A DNA stretch of 64,000 nt from Ignavibacteriaceae bacterium (GCA_008933765.1 WBUK01000013.1:50343-114342); one strand, 5' to 3'. Positions 26,931 to 35,202 are shown, counted from the first letter of the stretch. Program-made: numbers and translations. The notes: a model not told the origin generated them from the sequence alone.

Positions 26931-26931
26931 A

Positions 26932-28341
26932 ATGTTAGATATTAAATTTATAAGAGAGAATCCCGAAGCAGTAAAACAAGGGGTTGAAAATAAGAACGAG
27001 AAAAACCGTGTGGATGAATTGCTGGCGTTGGATAAACAGCGCCGCGAACTAATCGCCGTTGCGGATGAACTGAAATCGAAAAGAAACCGCGTCAGCGACG
27101 AAATAGCACGCCTGAAAAAAAACAAAGAAGACGCTTCAGCTTTGATCGATGAGATGAAAACCGTTGGCGAAGAGATTAAAAAGTATAACGACGAACTTTC
27201 CGTTGTTGATGAAAAATTTTCCGATTTACTCCTTTATATTCCGAATATGCCGCACGCTTCGGTTCCCGTTGGCAAATCAGCGGAAGATAATGTTGAGGTG
27301 CGTCGCTGGCTACCGGATGGGTACGATGGTGAAAGCATTTTAGCCGCCGAAAAGGGCAGTAATGTAGCCGGCGGCAATGCTGCCGGTGCGGGTGGCAGCG
27401 CTGCCGGTGCGGGTGAAAGCGCAAGCGGTGGTGGCAGCGCTGCCGGTGCGGGTGAAAGCGGTGGTGCTGGCAAGGCGGTTGCAGACCATGTCCAAATCGG
27501 AAAAAAATTAGGAATTTTGGATTTCGAACGGGGCACAAAACTTTCCGGCTCAGGTTTTGCTCTCTACATGGGAGACGGCGCCACATTGGAGCGTGCATTG
27601 CTCAATTTCTTTCTCGATTTTCACATTAATAAGCACGGCTACAAAGAAGTTATGACTCCTTTTATTGTGAACAGGGAATCGATGAAAGGAACGGGACAAA
27701 TCCCCAAAATGGAAGATGATATGTACGCCTGCGAGCGGGATGGTTTATTCCTTATCCCCACCGCAGAAGTGCCAATAACCAACATCTATCGTTCCGAAGT
27801 GTTGGAAGAAAGCGCTTTACCGGTTAAATTGTGCGGTTTTTCCCCTTGTTTCAGGCGCGAAGCAGGCTCTTACGGCAGGGATTCGAAAGGATTTTTGCGC
27901 GTGCACCAGTTCAACAAAGTGGAAATGGTGAAATTTGTTCACCCGGAAAACTCGTACGATGAGCTTGAATTGTTGGTGAACGACGCTGAAGATATTCTTA
28001 AAGCGCTGAATATCCCCTACCGTGTTCTGATGTTGTGCACAGGCGACTTAAGCTTTTCTGCTGCGAAGTGTTACGACATTGAAGTGTGGTCGCCGGCGGA
28101 AAAGAAGTGGTTAGAAGCTTCTTCCTGCAGCAATTTTGAAGATTTTCAGGCGAGAAGAGCGAGCATTAAATACCGCCGCAGCGAGGATAAAAAAACCGCA
28201 TTTCTGCACACACTTAACGGTTCAGGGCTTGCCACCAGCCGTTTGATGGTTTCATTGCTCGAAAATAACCTCCGCCCCGACGGCAAAGTTAATGTCCCCG
28301 AAGCTTTAAGGCAATACCTCGGCAAAGATGTGATTGGGTAA
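26932..28341 (+). CDS. serS: Seryl-tRNA synthetase with a Gly/Ala/Ser-rich insertion
   Basis: A 469-residue class II synthetase that charges tRNA-Ser and tRNA-Sec. The start MLDIKFIRENPEAVKQG and the long antiparallel coiled-coil arm (about residues 25-105) are typical. The catalytic core has motif 2 (FSPCFRREAGSYGRDSKG) and motif 3 (LNGSGLATSRLMVSLLEN), both normal. Between VRRW (about 124) and the core segment DHVQIGKKLGILDFERG lies an insertion of about 40 residues (143-182) rich in Gly, Ala and Ser. It is encoded by repeats of a 27-bp unit (27394-27420 and 27433-27459), plus a partial copy at 27373. Normal SerRS proteins have only a short linker there. The frame is intact, so the enzyme is likely functional. 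Confidence 0.96.
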   Translation: MLDIKFIRENPEAVKQGVENKNEKNRVDELLALDKQRRELIAVADELKSKRNRVSDEIARLKKNKEDASALIDEMKTVGEEIKKYNDELSVVDEKFSDLLLYIPNMPHASVPVGKSAEDNVEVRRWLPDGYDGESILAAEKGSNVAGGNAAGAGGSAAGAGESASGGGSAAGAGESGGAGKAVADHVQIGKKLGILDFERGTKLSGSGFALYMGDGATLERALLNFFLDFHINKHGYKEVMTPFIVNRESMKGTGQIPKMEDDMYACERDGLFLIPTAEVPITNIYRSEVLEESALPVKLCGFSPCFRREAGSYGRDSKGFLRVHQFNKVEMVKFVHPENSYDELELLVNDAEDILKALNIPYRVLMLCTGDLSFSAAKCYDIEVWSPAEKKWLEASSCSNFEDFQARRASIKYRRSEDKKTAFLHTLNGSGLATSRLMVSLLENNLRPDGKVNVPEALRQYLGKDVIG

Positions 28342-28505
28342 CCCTTTCATTGAAAAGAAGGTATTGGCTAACTTTACACGGTAAAAAGGTGCCTGGGTAC
28401 AAGCGTGTGCATTTTTACGGTACATAAACCCCTCTTGATCTTACACGGCAAAGATGTAATTGACTAACCCTTCCCCGGTAAAAATGAGATTTACTGATAA
28501 ATTTT
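28319..28505 (+). repeat. Degenerate ~30-bp array grown from the serS 3' end
   Basis: The last codons of serS (ggcaaagatgtgattgggta, from 28321) recur as ggcaaagatgtaattgacta from 28447. Weaker copies lie between and after, anchored on attggctaac (28363), cctgggtac (28392) and atttactgataa (28489), giving a spacing near 30 bp. The array ends just before the terminator. Confidence 0.7.
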
Positions 28506-28507
28506 TT

Positions 28508-28550
28508 AACCCCCTGAAATAACTCTTGAGTGTTCAGGGGGTTTATTTTT
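28508..28550 (+). terminator. Rho-independent terminator of leuS-serS
   Basis: aaccccctgaa (28508-28518) pairs with ttcagggggtt (28533-28543), followed by a T-rich tract. Confidence 0.88.
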
Positions 28551-28605
28551 AAGTATTAACCCTGCCGATAATTTTTTTTCAAAAAAATAAGATTATTTCA
28601 TCTAT

Positions 28606-28770
28606 CCTATAGCCTGTACCCAAGATTCTTCATCCCTTAACCTGTACCCTATAGCCTGTACCTAAGATTCTTCATCCCTTAACCTGTATCCTATAGCCTG
28701 TACCTAAGATTCTTCATCCCTTAACCTGTATCCCATAGCCTGTACCCCATATCCTTCATCCCGAGTCTGC
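28606..28770. repeat. 42-bp tandem repeat, about four copies
   Basis: Units beginning (c)ctatagcctgtacc start at 28606, 28648, 28690 and 28732, exactly 42 bp apart; the first three are nearly identical and the last is truncated and diverged. The array lies in the 820-nt gap between serS and the membrane-protein cassette. The copies are contiguous with no variable spacers, so this is a minisatellite and not a CRISPR array. Confidence 0.93.
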
Positions 28771-28848
28771 TGTACTAAATTATGAATCAAAATTTCAAAA
28801 ACATTGGGCTACTTCTGAACAAAGTTCTTTTCCCGTTGAGATTTACGG

Positions 28849-29011
28849 ACTATTTTTCACACATTTGTAGTTTTTAACAGTATCCAATCAACCCCGTTTT
28901 TTTCCGTCCAAACAGTATCTTTCACACATTTGTCGTTTTTCACACGGAGGAAAAAAAGCCAAACCCTAAGACAAACCGGATAATTTTCACAAATTTGTGA
29001 TTTTTCACCAT
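28849..29011. repeat. Three-copy repeat with 65-bp period
   Basis: ttcaca(c/a)atttgt followed by two variable bases and ttttt(c/a)ac is found at 28856, 28921 and 28986, exactly 65 bp apart each time. The conserved part is about 30 bp; the sequence between is diverged and T- or A-rich. The last copy includes the palindrome cacaaatttgtg. Confidence 0.8.
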
Positions 29012-29059
29012 AAAAATTCCTTGAATTATAAATAATGTAAAAAATTATCCCTTTTTTTC

Positions 29060-29161
29060 TTGCATATTAAAATTTTTATTCGGAAATTCTATTAAGGATT
29101 TAATATTTTAAACAACATCCTGACATCATCATTAATTAATCAACAAACAAAGGACTAAGTT
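29060..29161 (+). promoter_or_regulatory. Conserved 102-nt leader of cassette 1
   Basis: The leader begins ttgcat and runs 102 nt to the ATG. The leader of the second cassette (29932-30033) is also exactly 102 nt. The first 30 bases match at 29 positions, and the last 40 (gacatcatcatta..., ...caacaaacaaagga...) are also highly similar, while the middle has diverged. The outer block probably holds the promoter and the inner one the ribosome binding region. Confidence 0.6.
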
Positions 29162-29515
29162 ATGCAGAGAGACATGCTAATGAATGACATGTTGTCAAAG
29201 CTCGCGGCTGATTCCAAATTTGTCGGAACATTCATCATTGTGATGGGTGCCTTATATTGCCTTTCAATTTTTGGAGCCATCGTTGGGATACCGGCAATCT
29301 TTGTAGGTTTGAGAGCCCGAGATGGCGGTAACAATTTGGAAAGATTTATAGCTACTGATGATCCAAACGACAAAATTATGGCTTATCAAAGCTATCAAAA
29401 ACACTTTTTCATCCTGAAAGTTCTGTTAATCATCGCTGTTGTATTTTTAGTAATCAGTGTACTTTTCTACAGCAGTGTATTTTTTAGTTTTCTTTCACTT
29501 CTCGGGAGGCACTAA
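29162..29515 (+). CDS. Small membrane protein A1 of a duplicated cassette
   Basis: 117 residues. Hydrophobic segment one is about residues 20-50 (FVGTFIIVMGALYCLSIFGA and on into IVGIPAIFVGL) and segment two about 82-112. Between them lies a polar loop, RARDGGNNLERFIATDDPND. This closely matches its paralogue at 30034 (RARKGG-HIERLIGTNDPNDK) and more distantly the two B proteins. I do not recognise a named family with confidence; small two-helix proteins of this kind are common and mostly uncharacterised in Bacteroidota. The next gene begins one base after its stop, so A1 and B1 are co-translated. Confidence 0.7.
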   Translation: MQRDMLMNDMLSKLAADSKFVGTFIIVMGALYCLSIFGAIVGIPAIFVGLRARDGGNNLERFIATDDPNDKIMAYQSYQKHFFILKVLLIIAVVFLVISVLFYSSVFFSFLSLLGRH

Positions 29516-29860
29516 ATGGATAACAATTATATCGAAAAAAATACCATCAGTAGCCTTGGTAACGACGCTAAAACCGTCGGTCTTCTGAGCATTATTGTCG
29601 GCGCATTTAATTGCATTACAATATTCGGACTGATTAACGGTATTATCCAAATCATAGTTGGGTTAAAAGCAAAAGCAGCAGGAGAAAACTTCAGTAATTT
29701 TGCAACAACTGACGACGAGATGGCAGAAAGATTTGCTCTGGAAAACTTAGGAAGCTATTTCAGAATTACCAAAATTCTGATTATTATAGCTCTTTGTATG
29801 ATTGCTCTGGTTTTCATTCTTTTTGTCGGTGGAATCGCTACACTTTCAAGCTTAAGGTAA
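29516..29860 (+). CDS. Small membrane protein B1 of a duplicated cassette
   Basis: 114 residues. It has the same plan as A1: an N-terminal Asn/Asp-rich start (MDNNYIEKNTISSLGNDAK), a long hydrophobic stretch (about residues 22-50), the polar loop GLKAKAAGENFSNFATTDDE and a C-terminal helix (FRITKILIIIALCMIALVFI). Shared features with A1 (DSK/DAK, VG, G(L/I)-x-A, TDD, the aromatic (I/L)xKxLxII) show that A and B are themselves paralogues. The A-B pair may form a hetero-oligomer in the membrane; that is inference. A terminator follows 25 nt later. Confidence 0.7.
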   Translation: MDNNYIEKNTISSLGNDAKTVGLLSIIVGAFNCITIFGLINGIIQIIVGLKAKAAGENFSNFATTDDEMAERFALENLGSYFRITKILIIIALCMIALVFILFVGGIATLSSLR

Positions 29861-29885
29861 ATTCTTAATTAACCATACAATTATA

Positions 29886-29933
29886 AAAAAGAGACTGTTT
29901 CTGTACTAAATACCTGACAGTCTCTTTTTTTTT
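29886..29933 (+). terminator. Terminator between the two cassettes
   Basis: aagagactgt (29889-29898) pairs with acagtctctt (29917-29926), followed by a T run. It directly abuts the ttgcat block of the second cassette leader. Confidence 0.88.
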
Positions 29934-30033
29934 GCATTTTAAAATTTTTATTCGGAAATTCATGCGTGAATTTGGTTTTTTAAATACTTTTCCGACATCA
30001 TCATTATTTAACCAACAAACAAAGGAGTAATTT
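29932..30033 (+). promoter_or_regulatory. Conserved 102-nt leader of cassette 2
   Basis: Equal in length to the leader at 29060-29161 and nearly identical over its first 30 and last 40 bases. The sequence between terminator and leader is minimal, so cassette 2 must have its own promoter here. Confidence 0.6.
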
Positions 30034-30411
30034 ATGCAGAGCGACATGCTAATGAATGACACAATGTTAAAACTTGCGTCTGATTCCAAATTGGTGGGAA
30101 TTTTATATATGGTAATTGGGGGCTTATTGATTCTGCTCGGCTTATTAATTGGTGAAATCGCACCTTTTATTTTAGTTACTGCAATAGCGATAGTTCCAAT
30201 ATTTATCGGGTTGAGAGCAAGAAAAGGCGGGCAACATATCGAAAGACTTATTGGAACAAATGACCCTAACGACAAAATAGTGGCTTATGAAAATTACCAA
30301 AAACATTTTGCTGTATTAAAAGTGGTGTTAATTATTGGTAATATCACTTTAGCAACGATGGTTTTAGGGCTATTTGAAGCGTTAACTAAGCTGTCAAGTA
30401 TGATGAGGTAA
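30034..30411 (+). CDS. Small membrane protein A2 of a duplicated cassette
   Basis: 125 residues, clearly paralogous to A1. The starts MQSDMLMNDTMLKLASDSKL and MQRDMLMNDMLSKLAADSKF are almost the same, and the loop RARKGGQHIERLIGTNDPND is conserved. Hydrophobic segments are about residues 20-55 and 88-118. The hydrophobic regions have diverged far more than the loop and N-terminus, which suggests the loop and N-terminus carry the function. Four bases separate it from B2. Confidence 0.7.
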   Translation: MQSDMLMNDTMLKLASDSKLVGILYMVIGGLLILLGLLIGEIAPFILVTAIAIVPIFIGLRARKGGQHIERLIGTNDPNDKIVAYENYQKHFAVLKVVLIIGNITLATMVLGLFEALTKLSSMMR

Positions 30412-30414
30412 TAA

Positions 30415-30843
30415 ATGGAAAATAATTTTTTTGAGAAAAGTATGACTTTACTGCTTGGAAGTAATGCCAGGGTCGTTGGATACCTGACAATTATACTCGG
30501 TTCTTTAAATGTGTTACTTGTACTTAGCATTATCTCTGTTATTAGCAAAGCCCCAATCCCTTCTAATGTTATGACACTTGTGGTGCTTCTTCTGTTGGCT
30601 TTATTAGGAACAGCTATTCTTCAAATTATTTCCGGAATTAAAGCAAAAACCACGGGCGAGGGTTTCAGAGATTTTTTGTTCACTAACGATAAGATGATTG
30701 AACAAATTTCTGTTGGATACTTAAAAAATTATTTTACTATTACTAAAATTTTGTACATAGTGAATATTAGTTTTTTTGTTTTGATTATCATTTTCCTGAA
30801 AACGGGTTTATTTAAAGAAATGTTAGTGATAAATCCTTTTTAG
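30415..30843 (+). CDS. Small membrane protein B2 of a duplicated cassette
   Basis: 142 residues, paralogous to B1. It has the start MENNFFEKSMTLLLGSNARV, the loop GIKAKTTGEGFRDFLFTNDK and NYFTITKILYIV, with an N-terminal hydrophobic region enlarged by about 20 residues (about 22-68). It probably still spans the membrane as a hairpin. It completes the second A-B unit; a strong terminator follows. I see no soluble enzyme or regulator in the cassette. Confidence 0.68.
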   Translation: MENNFFEKSMTLLLGSNARVVGYLTIILGSLNVLLVLSIISVISKAPIPSNVMTLVVLLLLALLGTAILQIISGIKAKTTGEGFRDFLFTNDKMIEQISVGYLKNYFTITKILYIVNISFFVLIIIFLKTGLFKEMLVINPF

Positions 30844-30868
30844 AGTTGCCATTCATCCACCCAGTTAC

Positions 30869-30900
30869 AAAAAAAGGCTGCCTTTCGGCAGCCTTTTTTT
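30869..30900 (+). terminator. Terminator of cassette 2
   Basis: aaggctgcc (30874-30882), loop tttc, ggcagcctt (30887-30895), then a T run. The stem is perfect and flanked by A and T runs, so it may work in both directions. Confidence 0.93.
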
Positions 30901-31194
30901 ATTCATTTACAGTTTAGAGCCAACAATAAAGTGACACTCCGGCACTTCACTGCGTTACATAATCATTCGTTCAATTTATAACCACAAAAATTGCAACCCG
31001 TGCCGGAGCATCGGGAGAGATTACTTTATCAACATTAATAGAAGTAATTACACTCATAACACGGCTAAACAATAACTTAGTTCCAATAAAATTTCAGAAA
31101 TCTGCAAGCGTTTGTGCCAAAAGAAGTTAGAGAGAAACAATCTGTACAAAAAAGTGAAGATTTATATTTTCAATCAAATCTGCAGGAATACTTT

Positions 31195-31440
31195 TTCCAA
31201 ATTTTCAACAAATTTACTAAGAAATTTTCTCCAAATTTCTACAAAATCGGCACGAAAATCTCGCCACAATTTCTTCCAAACCTGCGGGCAAACTTTTACC
31301 GGAGTTTCTCCAAATCTGCACTGAGATTTATCTCAAATTTCCACCAAACTTTTTGGGAAATTGTCTCAAAATTTCTCTAAAACCTGCACAAAAACTTTTT
31401 CCAAACTTCCCCCAAACCTCCCTGAAAAACTGTGTTTTAT
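31195..31440. other. Phased A/T-tract region upstream of the CarH-like gene
   Basis: Within the 626-nt gap 30844-31469, runs of A or T recur about every 10-13 bp (A runs at 31210, 31222, 31233, 31243, 31255, 31268, 31278, 31290). DNA with such phasing is expected to be bent. The accompanying degenerate ccaaattt units also create overlapping Phe/Asn-rich ORFs with no resemblance to a protein family. The remainder of the gap shows no gene. Confidence 0.45.
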
Positions 31441-31469
31441 TTTTCGGCGAATAAACACTATTTTTGGGA

Positions 31470-32390
31470 ATGAAAGAAAGAGTAACTTACCCGATAAATG
31501 TTGTGGCAAAACTCACCGGTTTAAGCTCGCACCTGATCCGTGCTTGGGAGAAAAGGTACTCCGCCATTGAACCCGCCCGCACTGACTCAAACCGCCGGGT
31601 TTACGATGAACGGTCGGTCGAAAAACTTAAACTGCTGAAACTTCTTACCGCAAAGGGTTATTCTATCGGCACGATTGCAAATTTGGAAGCCCCTCGCCTG
31701 CGGGAGTTGCTCGGCAGCCCGGAACACCACCACTTAATCCCATTAATGGAACCGAAAAACGAAGGGGATGTGGTGCAACGATGTCTGAAAGCAGTCAGCG
31801 AATTTGACTCACAAAAATTGGAAACGGAATTGGTGCGCTCTTCACTTCAGTTCACAGTGCCTGAAATGTTCGATAAAGTAATCACACCGCTGATGCACCG
31901 GCTCGGCGAGCAGTGGCGATTGGGGAAATCGCGCCCCGCACACGAACACCTTGCCACCGAAACAATTAAAAAATTTATGTGGAGTGTACAATCTTGCCAC
32001 TCTATCCACTCCGCTGCCCCGGTTATTGTGGTGGCTTCTCCGAAAAATCAGGTTCACGATCTCGGTGCTTTTATGCTTGCTTTCGTTGCCTCTTCCGAAG
32101 GTTGGCGGACGGTGTTTCTTGGTTCGAATCTGCCGGCGGAAGATATTGCGGCAGCTGCACTTCGGGTCAATGCAAAGGCTATAGCACTAAGCATTGTATA
32201 TCCGGATGACGACCCCCAGCTTTCCTCCGATATTCAAAAACTCGGCATTTTAGTACCAAACACGATTAAAATAATCCTCGGCGGGCAGTCAGTTTACGGC
32301 TATAAAAAAGAAATCGATAATATCGGCGGGATTATCTCCAACAACATGACAGCACTAAGAAATGTTATGCACGGAATAAGAAAAGGGTGA
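31470..32390 (+). CDS. MerR-family cobalamin-binding regulator, CarH/LitR type
   Basis: A 306-residue regulator. The MerR winged helix is at residues 6-70 (YPINVVAKLTGLSSHLIRAW, RTDSNRRVYDERSVEKLKLL). A four-helix B12 cap follows, containing W149 and the pair E159-H160 in EQWRLGKSRPAHEHLATE. This W-x9-EH spacing is the signature of CarH, in which adenosylcobalamin binds and light releases the DNA. The Rossmann B12 domain has NQVHDLGAF with the cobalt-ligand His (about 196), then GWRTVFLGSNLPAEDI and ILGGQSVYG. In known systems such proteins repress carotenoid or photolyase genes in the dark. ATG at 31470 is preferred over TTG at 31464. No target gene is adjacent, so the regulon is inferred only. 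Confidence 0.85.
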   Translation: MKERVTYPINVVAKLTGLSSHLIRAWEKRYSAIEPARTDSNRRVYDERSVEKLKLLKLLTAKGYSIGTIANLEAPRLRELLGSPEHHHLIPLMEPKNEGDVVQRCLKAVSEFDSQKLETELVRSSLQFTVPEMFDKVITPLMHRLGEQWRLGKSRPAHEHLATETIKKFMWSVQSCHSIHSAAPVIVVASPKNQVHDLGAFMLAFVASSEGWRTVFLGSNLPAEDIAAAALRVNAKAIALSIVYPDDDPQLSSDIQKLGILVPNTIKIILGGQSVYGYKKEIDNIGGIISNNMTALRNVMHGIRKG

Positions 32391-32727
32391 TATGGGATCA
32401 AATAATCTTGGGAGTGTAAGAAATTTTGTGCAAATGGTTTACTGCCCCGTATGATAAGAAACCACGACATAAAACCACACAAACTTTGAGCCTCTCCTCG
32501 CATCTTGAAACGCAAGATTCAGGCAAAACCTAACCTACGGATAAACCCGAGAAAACTCCAACACACAACACTAAAACCCTGTTTTTCTAACTACATCACC
32601 GAAACTATTTCCCAACACCAAGATAGAGCCTGTCGCAAAACCCACAAAGAATATGTTCCAACACCAAATTAGAAACTCTTATAAACTAAAATGGAACCGG
32701 TTCCAACACAAATCCTCATTCCCCGTT
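32391..32727. other. Convergent intergenic stretch with loose repeats
   Basis: 337 nt between the CarH-like gene and priA, which converge. ccaacacca or its variant occurs at 32612, 32658 and 32703 (spacing about 45). No clear terminator hairpin or gene is visible. Confidence 0.45.
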
Positions 32728-35202
32728 TTACACAATAGAATAAGGATTCATATCAAAAACAATCCGAATATCCCTGTGTTTGCCACTTTTTTTCACAATA
32801 TTATACGCTTTTGAAATTGTTTCTCTAAGCGCCGAAGCTGCGGGGTCAAACTTCTTATCTGTTTTAATCAACATTTGGAAACGAAACTCATTCTTCAGTT
32901 TTGCAAGCACCGCTGTTGTCGGTGGTAAAACAGCCACACTTCTGTTCAACCGGAACATCTCTTTATAAAGGTCAATAAGCGCATCTGAGGCCTTGCGGGC
33001 GTCTTTATCACGGGTTTCTGCCAGACACAAATTTGCAAAGGGCGGGTACAACCGAAACTGCCTGCTTTGCAGATCGCGGTTGTAAAAACCAAGATAATCG
33101 TTGTTAAGCACAAACTGCAACAGCGGGTTGTTCGAGTCAAAAGTTTGTATCACCACCTCTCCCGGTACAACGCTTCTTCCTGCCCGCCCGCTCACCTGCG
33201 TAAGCAGTTGAAAGGTTCTCTCCTCCGCCCTGAAATCAGGCATCCAAAGCGACGCTTCTGCCGAAATAACACCCACCAAAGTAACCCGGGGAAAATCCAA
33301 CCCTTTTGCCACCATTTGTGTGCCGATTAAAATATCAATTTCGCCGTCTCGAAACTTGTTAAGTGTTTCGCCGAGCTTCCCCTTTTCGCCGATGGTATCT
33401 GAGTCCACCCTTTGAATCCGCGCTTCGGGAAAATAAAACGCCAGTTCATCTTCCACTCTTTCGGTTCCGGTTCCGAACAGTTTCAGGTGTTTCGATCCGC
33501 ACCTTGAGCACGCAAGAGGCATCGGTTTCACCAAATTGCAATAGTGGCACTTAATATTGTTTGATTTAATGTGGTAAACCATCCCCACGGAGCAATTATC
33601 GCACTTTTCAATCTGCCCGCACTCAACGCAGTAAACCTGTGTTGCAAACCCCCGCCTGTTCTGCAGCAGAATAACCCCCTCCCCTTTTTTAATTCTTTCG
33701 TCAATTTTGGTCAACAGGCTTTTGGCAAAAACATTCTCCATTTCCCCTTTTTTCTTCATTTCCGTGGTGTTCACTAAGGTGATGGTGGGAAGTGTCGCCC
33801 CGTCAACCCTTTCGGGCAACTGCAGAAGGGTATATTTGCCCTTTTGAGCGTTGAACATCGATTCAATCGATGGGGTAGCTGAACCCATCAGCACGGGGCA
33901 GTTCATCTGTTTTGCCAACATCACAGCGGCATCCCGGGCGTGATATTTCGGCGGAATTTCTTCCTGTTTGTATGAAGCGTCGTGCTCTTCATCAATAACA
34001 ATAAGCCCCAGATTTTTAACCGGCGCAAAAAGAGCAGAGCGGGCGCCCGTAACAACGCTACACTTCCCCGCTGCTATTCTCATCCAGGCATCGTGCCTTT
34101 CTCCCGGCGAAACACGGCTGTGAATAACCGCCACCTTATCACCAAAATTCTTTGTCAGTCGGGCAGTCATTTGAGGGGTAAGTGAAATTTCAGGCACTAA
34201 AAGGAGAACACTTTCACCTTTTTTCAACACTTGTTTGATTAGCTCTATGTAAACTTGCGTTTTCCCGGAACCGGTTACGCCGTGAAGCAGGAACGGTTTA
34301 AACTCCCTTTTTTTAATGTAAGGCGAAACTGAATCAATTACCTTTACCTGAGCTTCTGTCAGCTGAAAAGATTTAAGTTCTTCCGTGTAAGTTTCCCGGT
34401 AAAGCCTTTCAACATTTTTGTCATAGATTTCAACTAACCCTTTATCCTGCAACCCTTTAAGTGAGGAATCAGAACCTGAAACAACCTTAAGCAGTTTTCC
34501 TGTGGGCGCTTCCTTCGTTTTGAACGACGCCAATTTCAACAAAATGGTAACCTGTTTTGGCGAGCGCCTTTCAATCTCAGGAATTGCAGCATATACCTCA
34601 TCCAACGGTTTTATCAGTTTAACAAATCTCTCCGTTTTGCTTCTGACCCTCGGGCTGCTTAACCCCTCACCAATGGTTACAATTCCCTCTTGCTCCATTT
34701 TTTTCAGAGTGTTTAAGATGCTCTTAACCCCCGTTAAATTTTGAAGCTGCTTTAGTAAGTATCTGTCCTTCTGCAGGAAAAGCTGCATCACCCGGTAGCG
34801 GCTTGTTTTTTGGTTTTTCTCAAGCGAAATGAACTTCTCGATTGTTGCGTGGTCGGAGTAAATAAACTTTTGGGACTGAACCGCCGTGCCGTAAGGGTCA
34901 GTAAGTTTTAAGGCTTCACCGAGAGAACTTATATAAAATGAAGCAAGCCATCTGAAAAAAGGAAGCCTTTCAGGATCGAAAACGGGGTTTTCGTCCAAAA
35001 CTTTTATTATTCGTTTAATCTTGGAAAGGTCTTCGAAAGGTGGTTCGGAAGTAATCTCAACTATAAACCCGGTTAGCATCCTCTGCCCGAAAGGTGCAAC
35101 GGCTCTTTTGCCTATAGCCACCTCATCGTAAAGGTTTTGCGGGACCGAATAGGTAAATTCCTGATCCATCGGCAGAGGAAATGCCAGCTGTATAAAACGC
35201 AT
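32728..35202 (-). CDS. priA: Primosomal protein N' (replication restart helicase PriA)
   Basis: An 824-residue superfamily 2 helicase. The N-terminal 3'-DNA-binding domain is recognisable (VAIGKRAVAPFGQRMLTGFI). The helicase core has Walker A (LLHGVTGSGKTQVYIELI), DEEH (GLIVIDEEHDASYKQEE) and motif III (VLMGSATPSIES). The zinc-binding insert has paired cysteines (YCVECGQIEKCDNCSVG, IKCHYCN, CSRCGSKHL). Motif VI is LTQVSGRAGRSVVPGEV. PriA reloads the replisome at stalled forks. The length is normal. The lipoprotein gene just upstream on the same strand ends about 120 nt before its start. Confidence 0.97.
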   Translation of the reverse strand: MRFIQLAFPLPMDQEFTYSVPQNLYDEVAIGKRAVAPFGQRMLTGFIVEITSEPPFEDLSKIKRIIKVLDENPVFDPERLPFFRWLASFYISSLGEALKLTDPYGTAVQSQKFIYSDHATIEKFISLEKNQKTSRYRVMQLFLQKDRYLLKQLQNLTGVKSILNTLKKMEQEGIVTIGEGLSSPRVRSKTERFVKLIKPLDEVYAAIPEIERRSPKQVTILLKLASFKTKEAPTGKLLKVVSGSDSSLKGLQDKGLVEIYDKNVERLYRETYTEELKSFQLTEAQVKVIDSVSPYIKKREFKPFLLHGVTGSGKTQVYIELIKQVLKKGESVLLLVPEISLTPQMTARLTKNFGDKVAVIHSRVSPGERHDAWMRIAAGKCSVVTGARSALFAPVKNLGLIVIDEEHDASYKQEEIPPKYHARDAAVMLAKQMNCPVLMGSATPSIESMFNAQKGKYTLLQLPERVDGATLPTITLVNTTEMKKKGEMENVFAKSLLTKIDERIKKGEGVILLQNRRGFATQVYCVECGQIEKCDNCSVGMVYHIKSNNIKCHYCNLVKPMPLACSRCGSKHLKLFGTGTERVEDELAFYFPEARIQRVDSDTIGEKGKLGETLNKFRDGEIDILIGTQMVAKGLDFPRVTLVGVISAEASLWMPDFRAEERTFQLLTQVSGRAGRSVVPGEVVIQTFDSNNPLLQFVLNNDYLGFYNRDLQSRQFRLYPPFANLCLAETRDKDARKASDALIDLYKEMFRLNRSVAVLPPTTAVLAKLKNEFRFQMLIKTDKKFDPAASALRETISKAYNIVKKSGKHRDIRIVFDMNPYSIV

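Noticed and set aside
28606..29011. CRISPR-like array
   Set aside because: The 42-bp units are contiguous without spacers, the 65-bp array has only three diverged cores, and no cas gene is in the window.
31112..31380. Two overlapping Phe/Asn-rich ORFs upstream of the CarH-like gene
   Set aside because: They come from phased A/T-rich repeats in two frames. Neither has a family resemblance, and the repetition is explained at DNA level.
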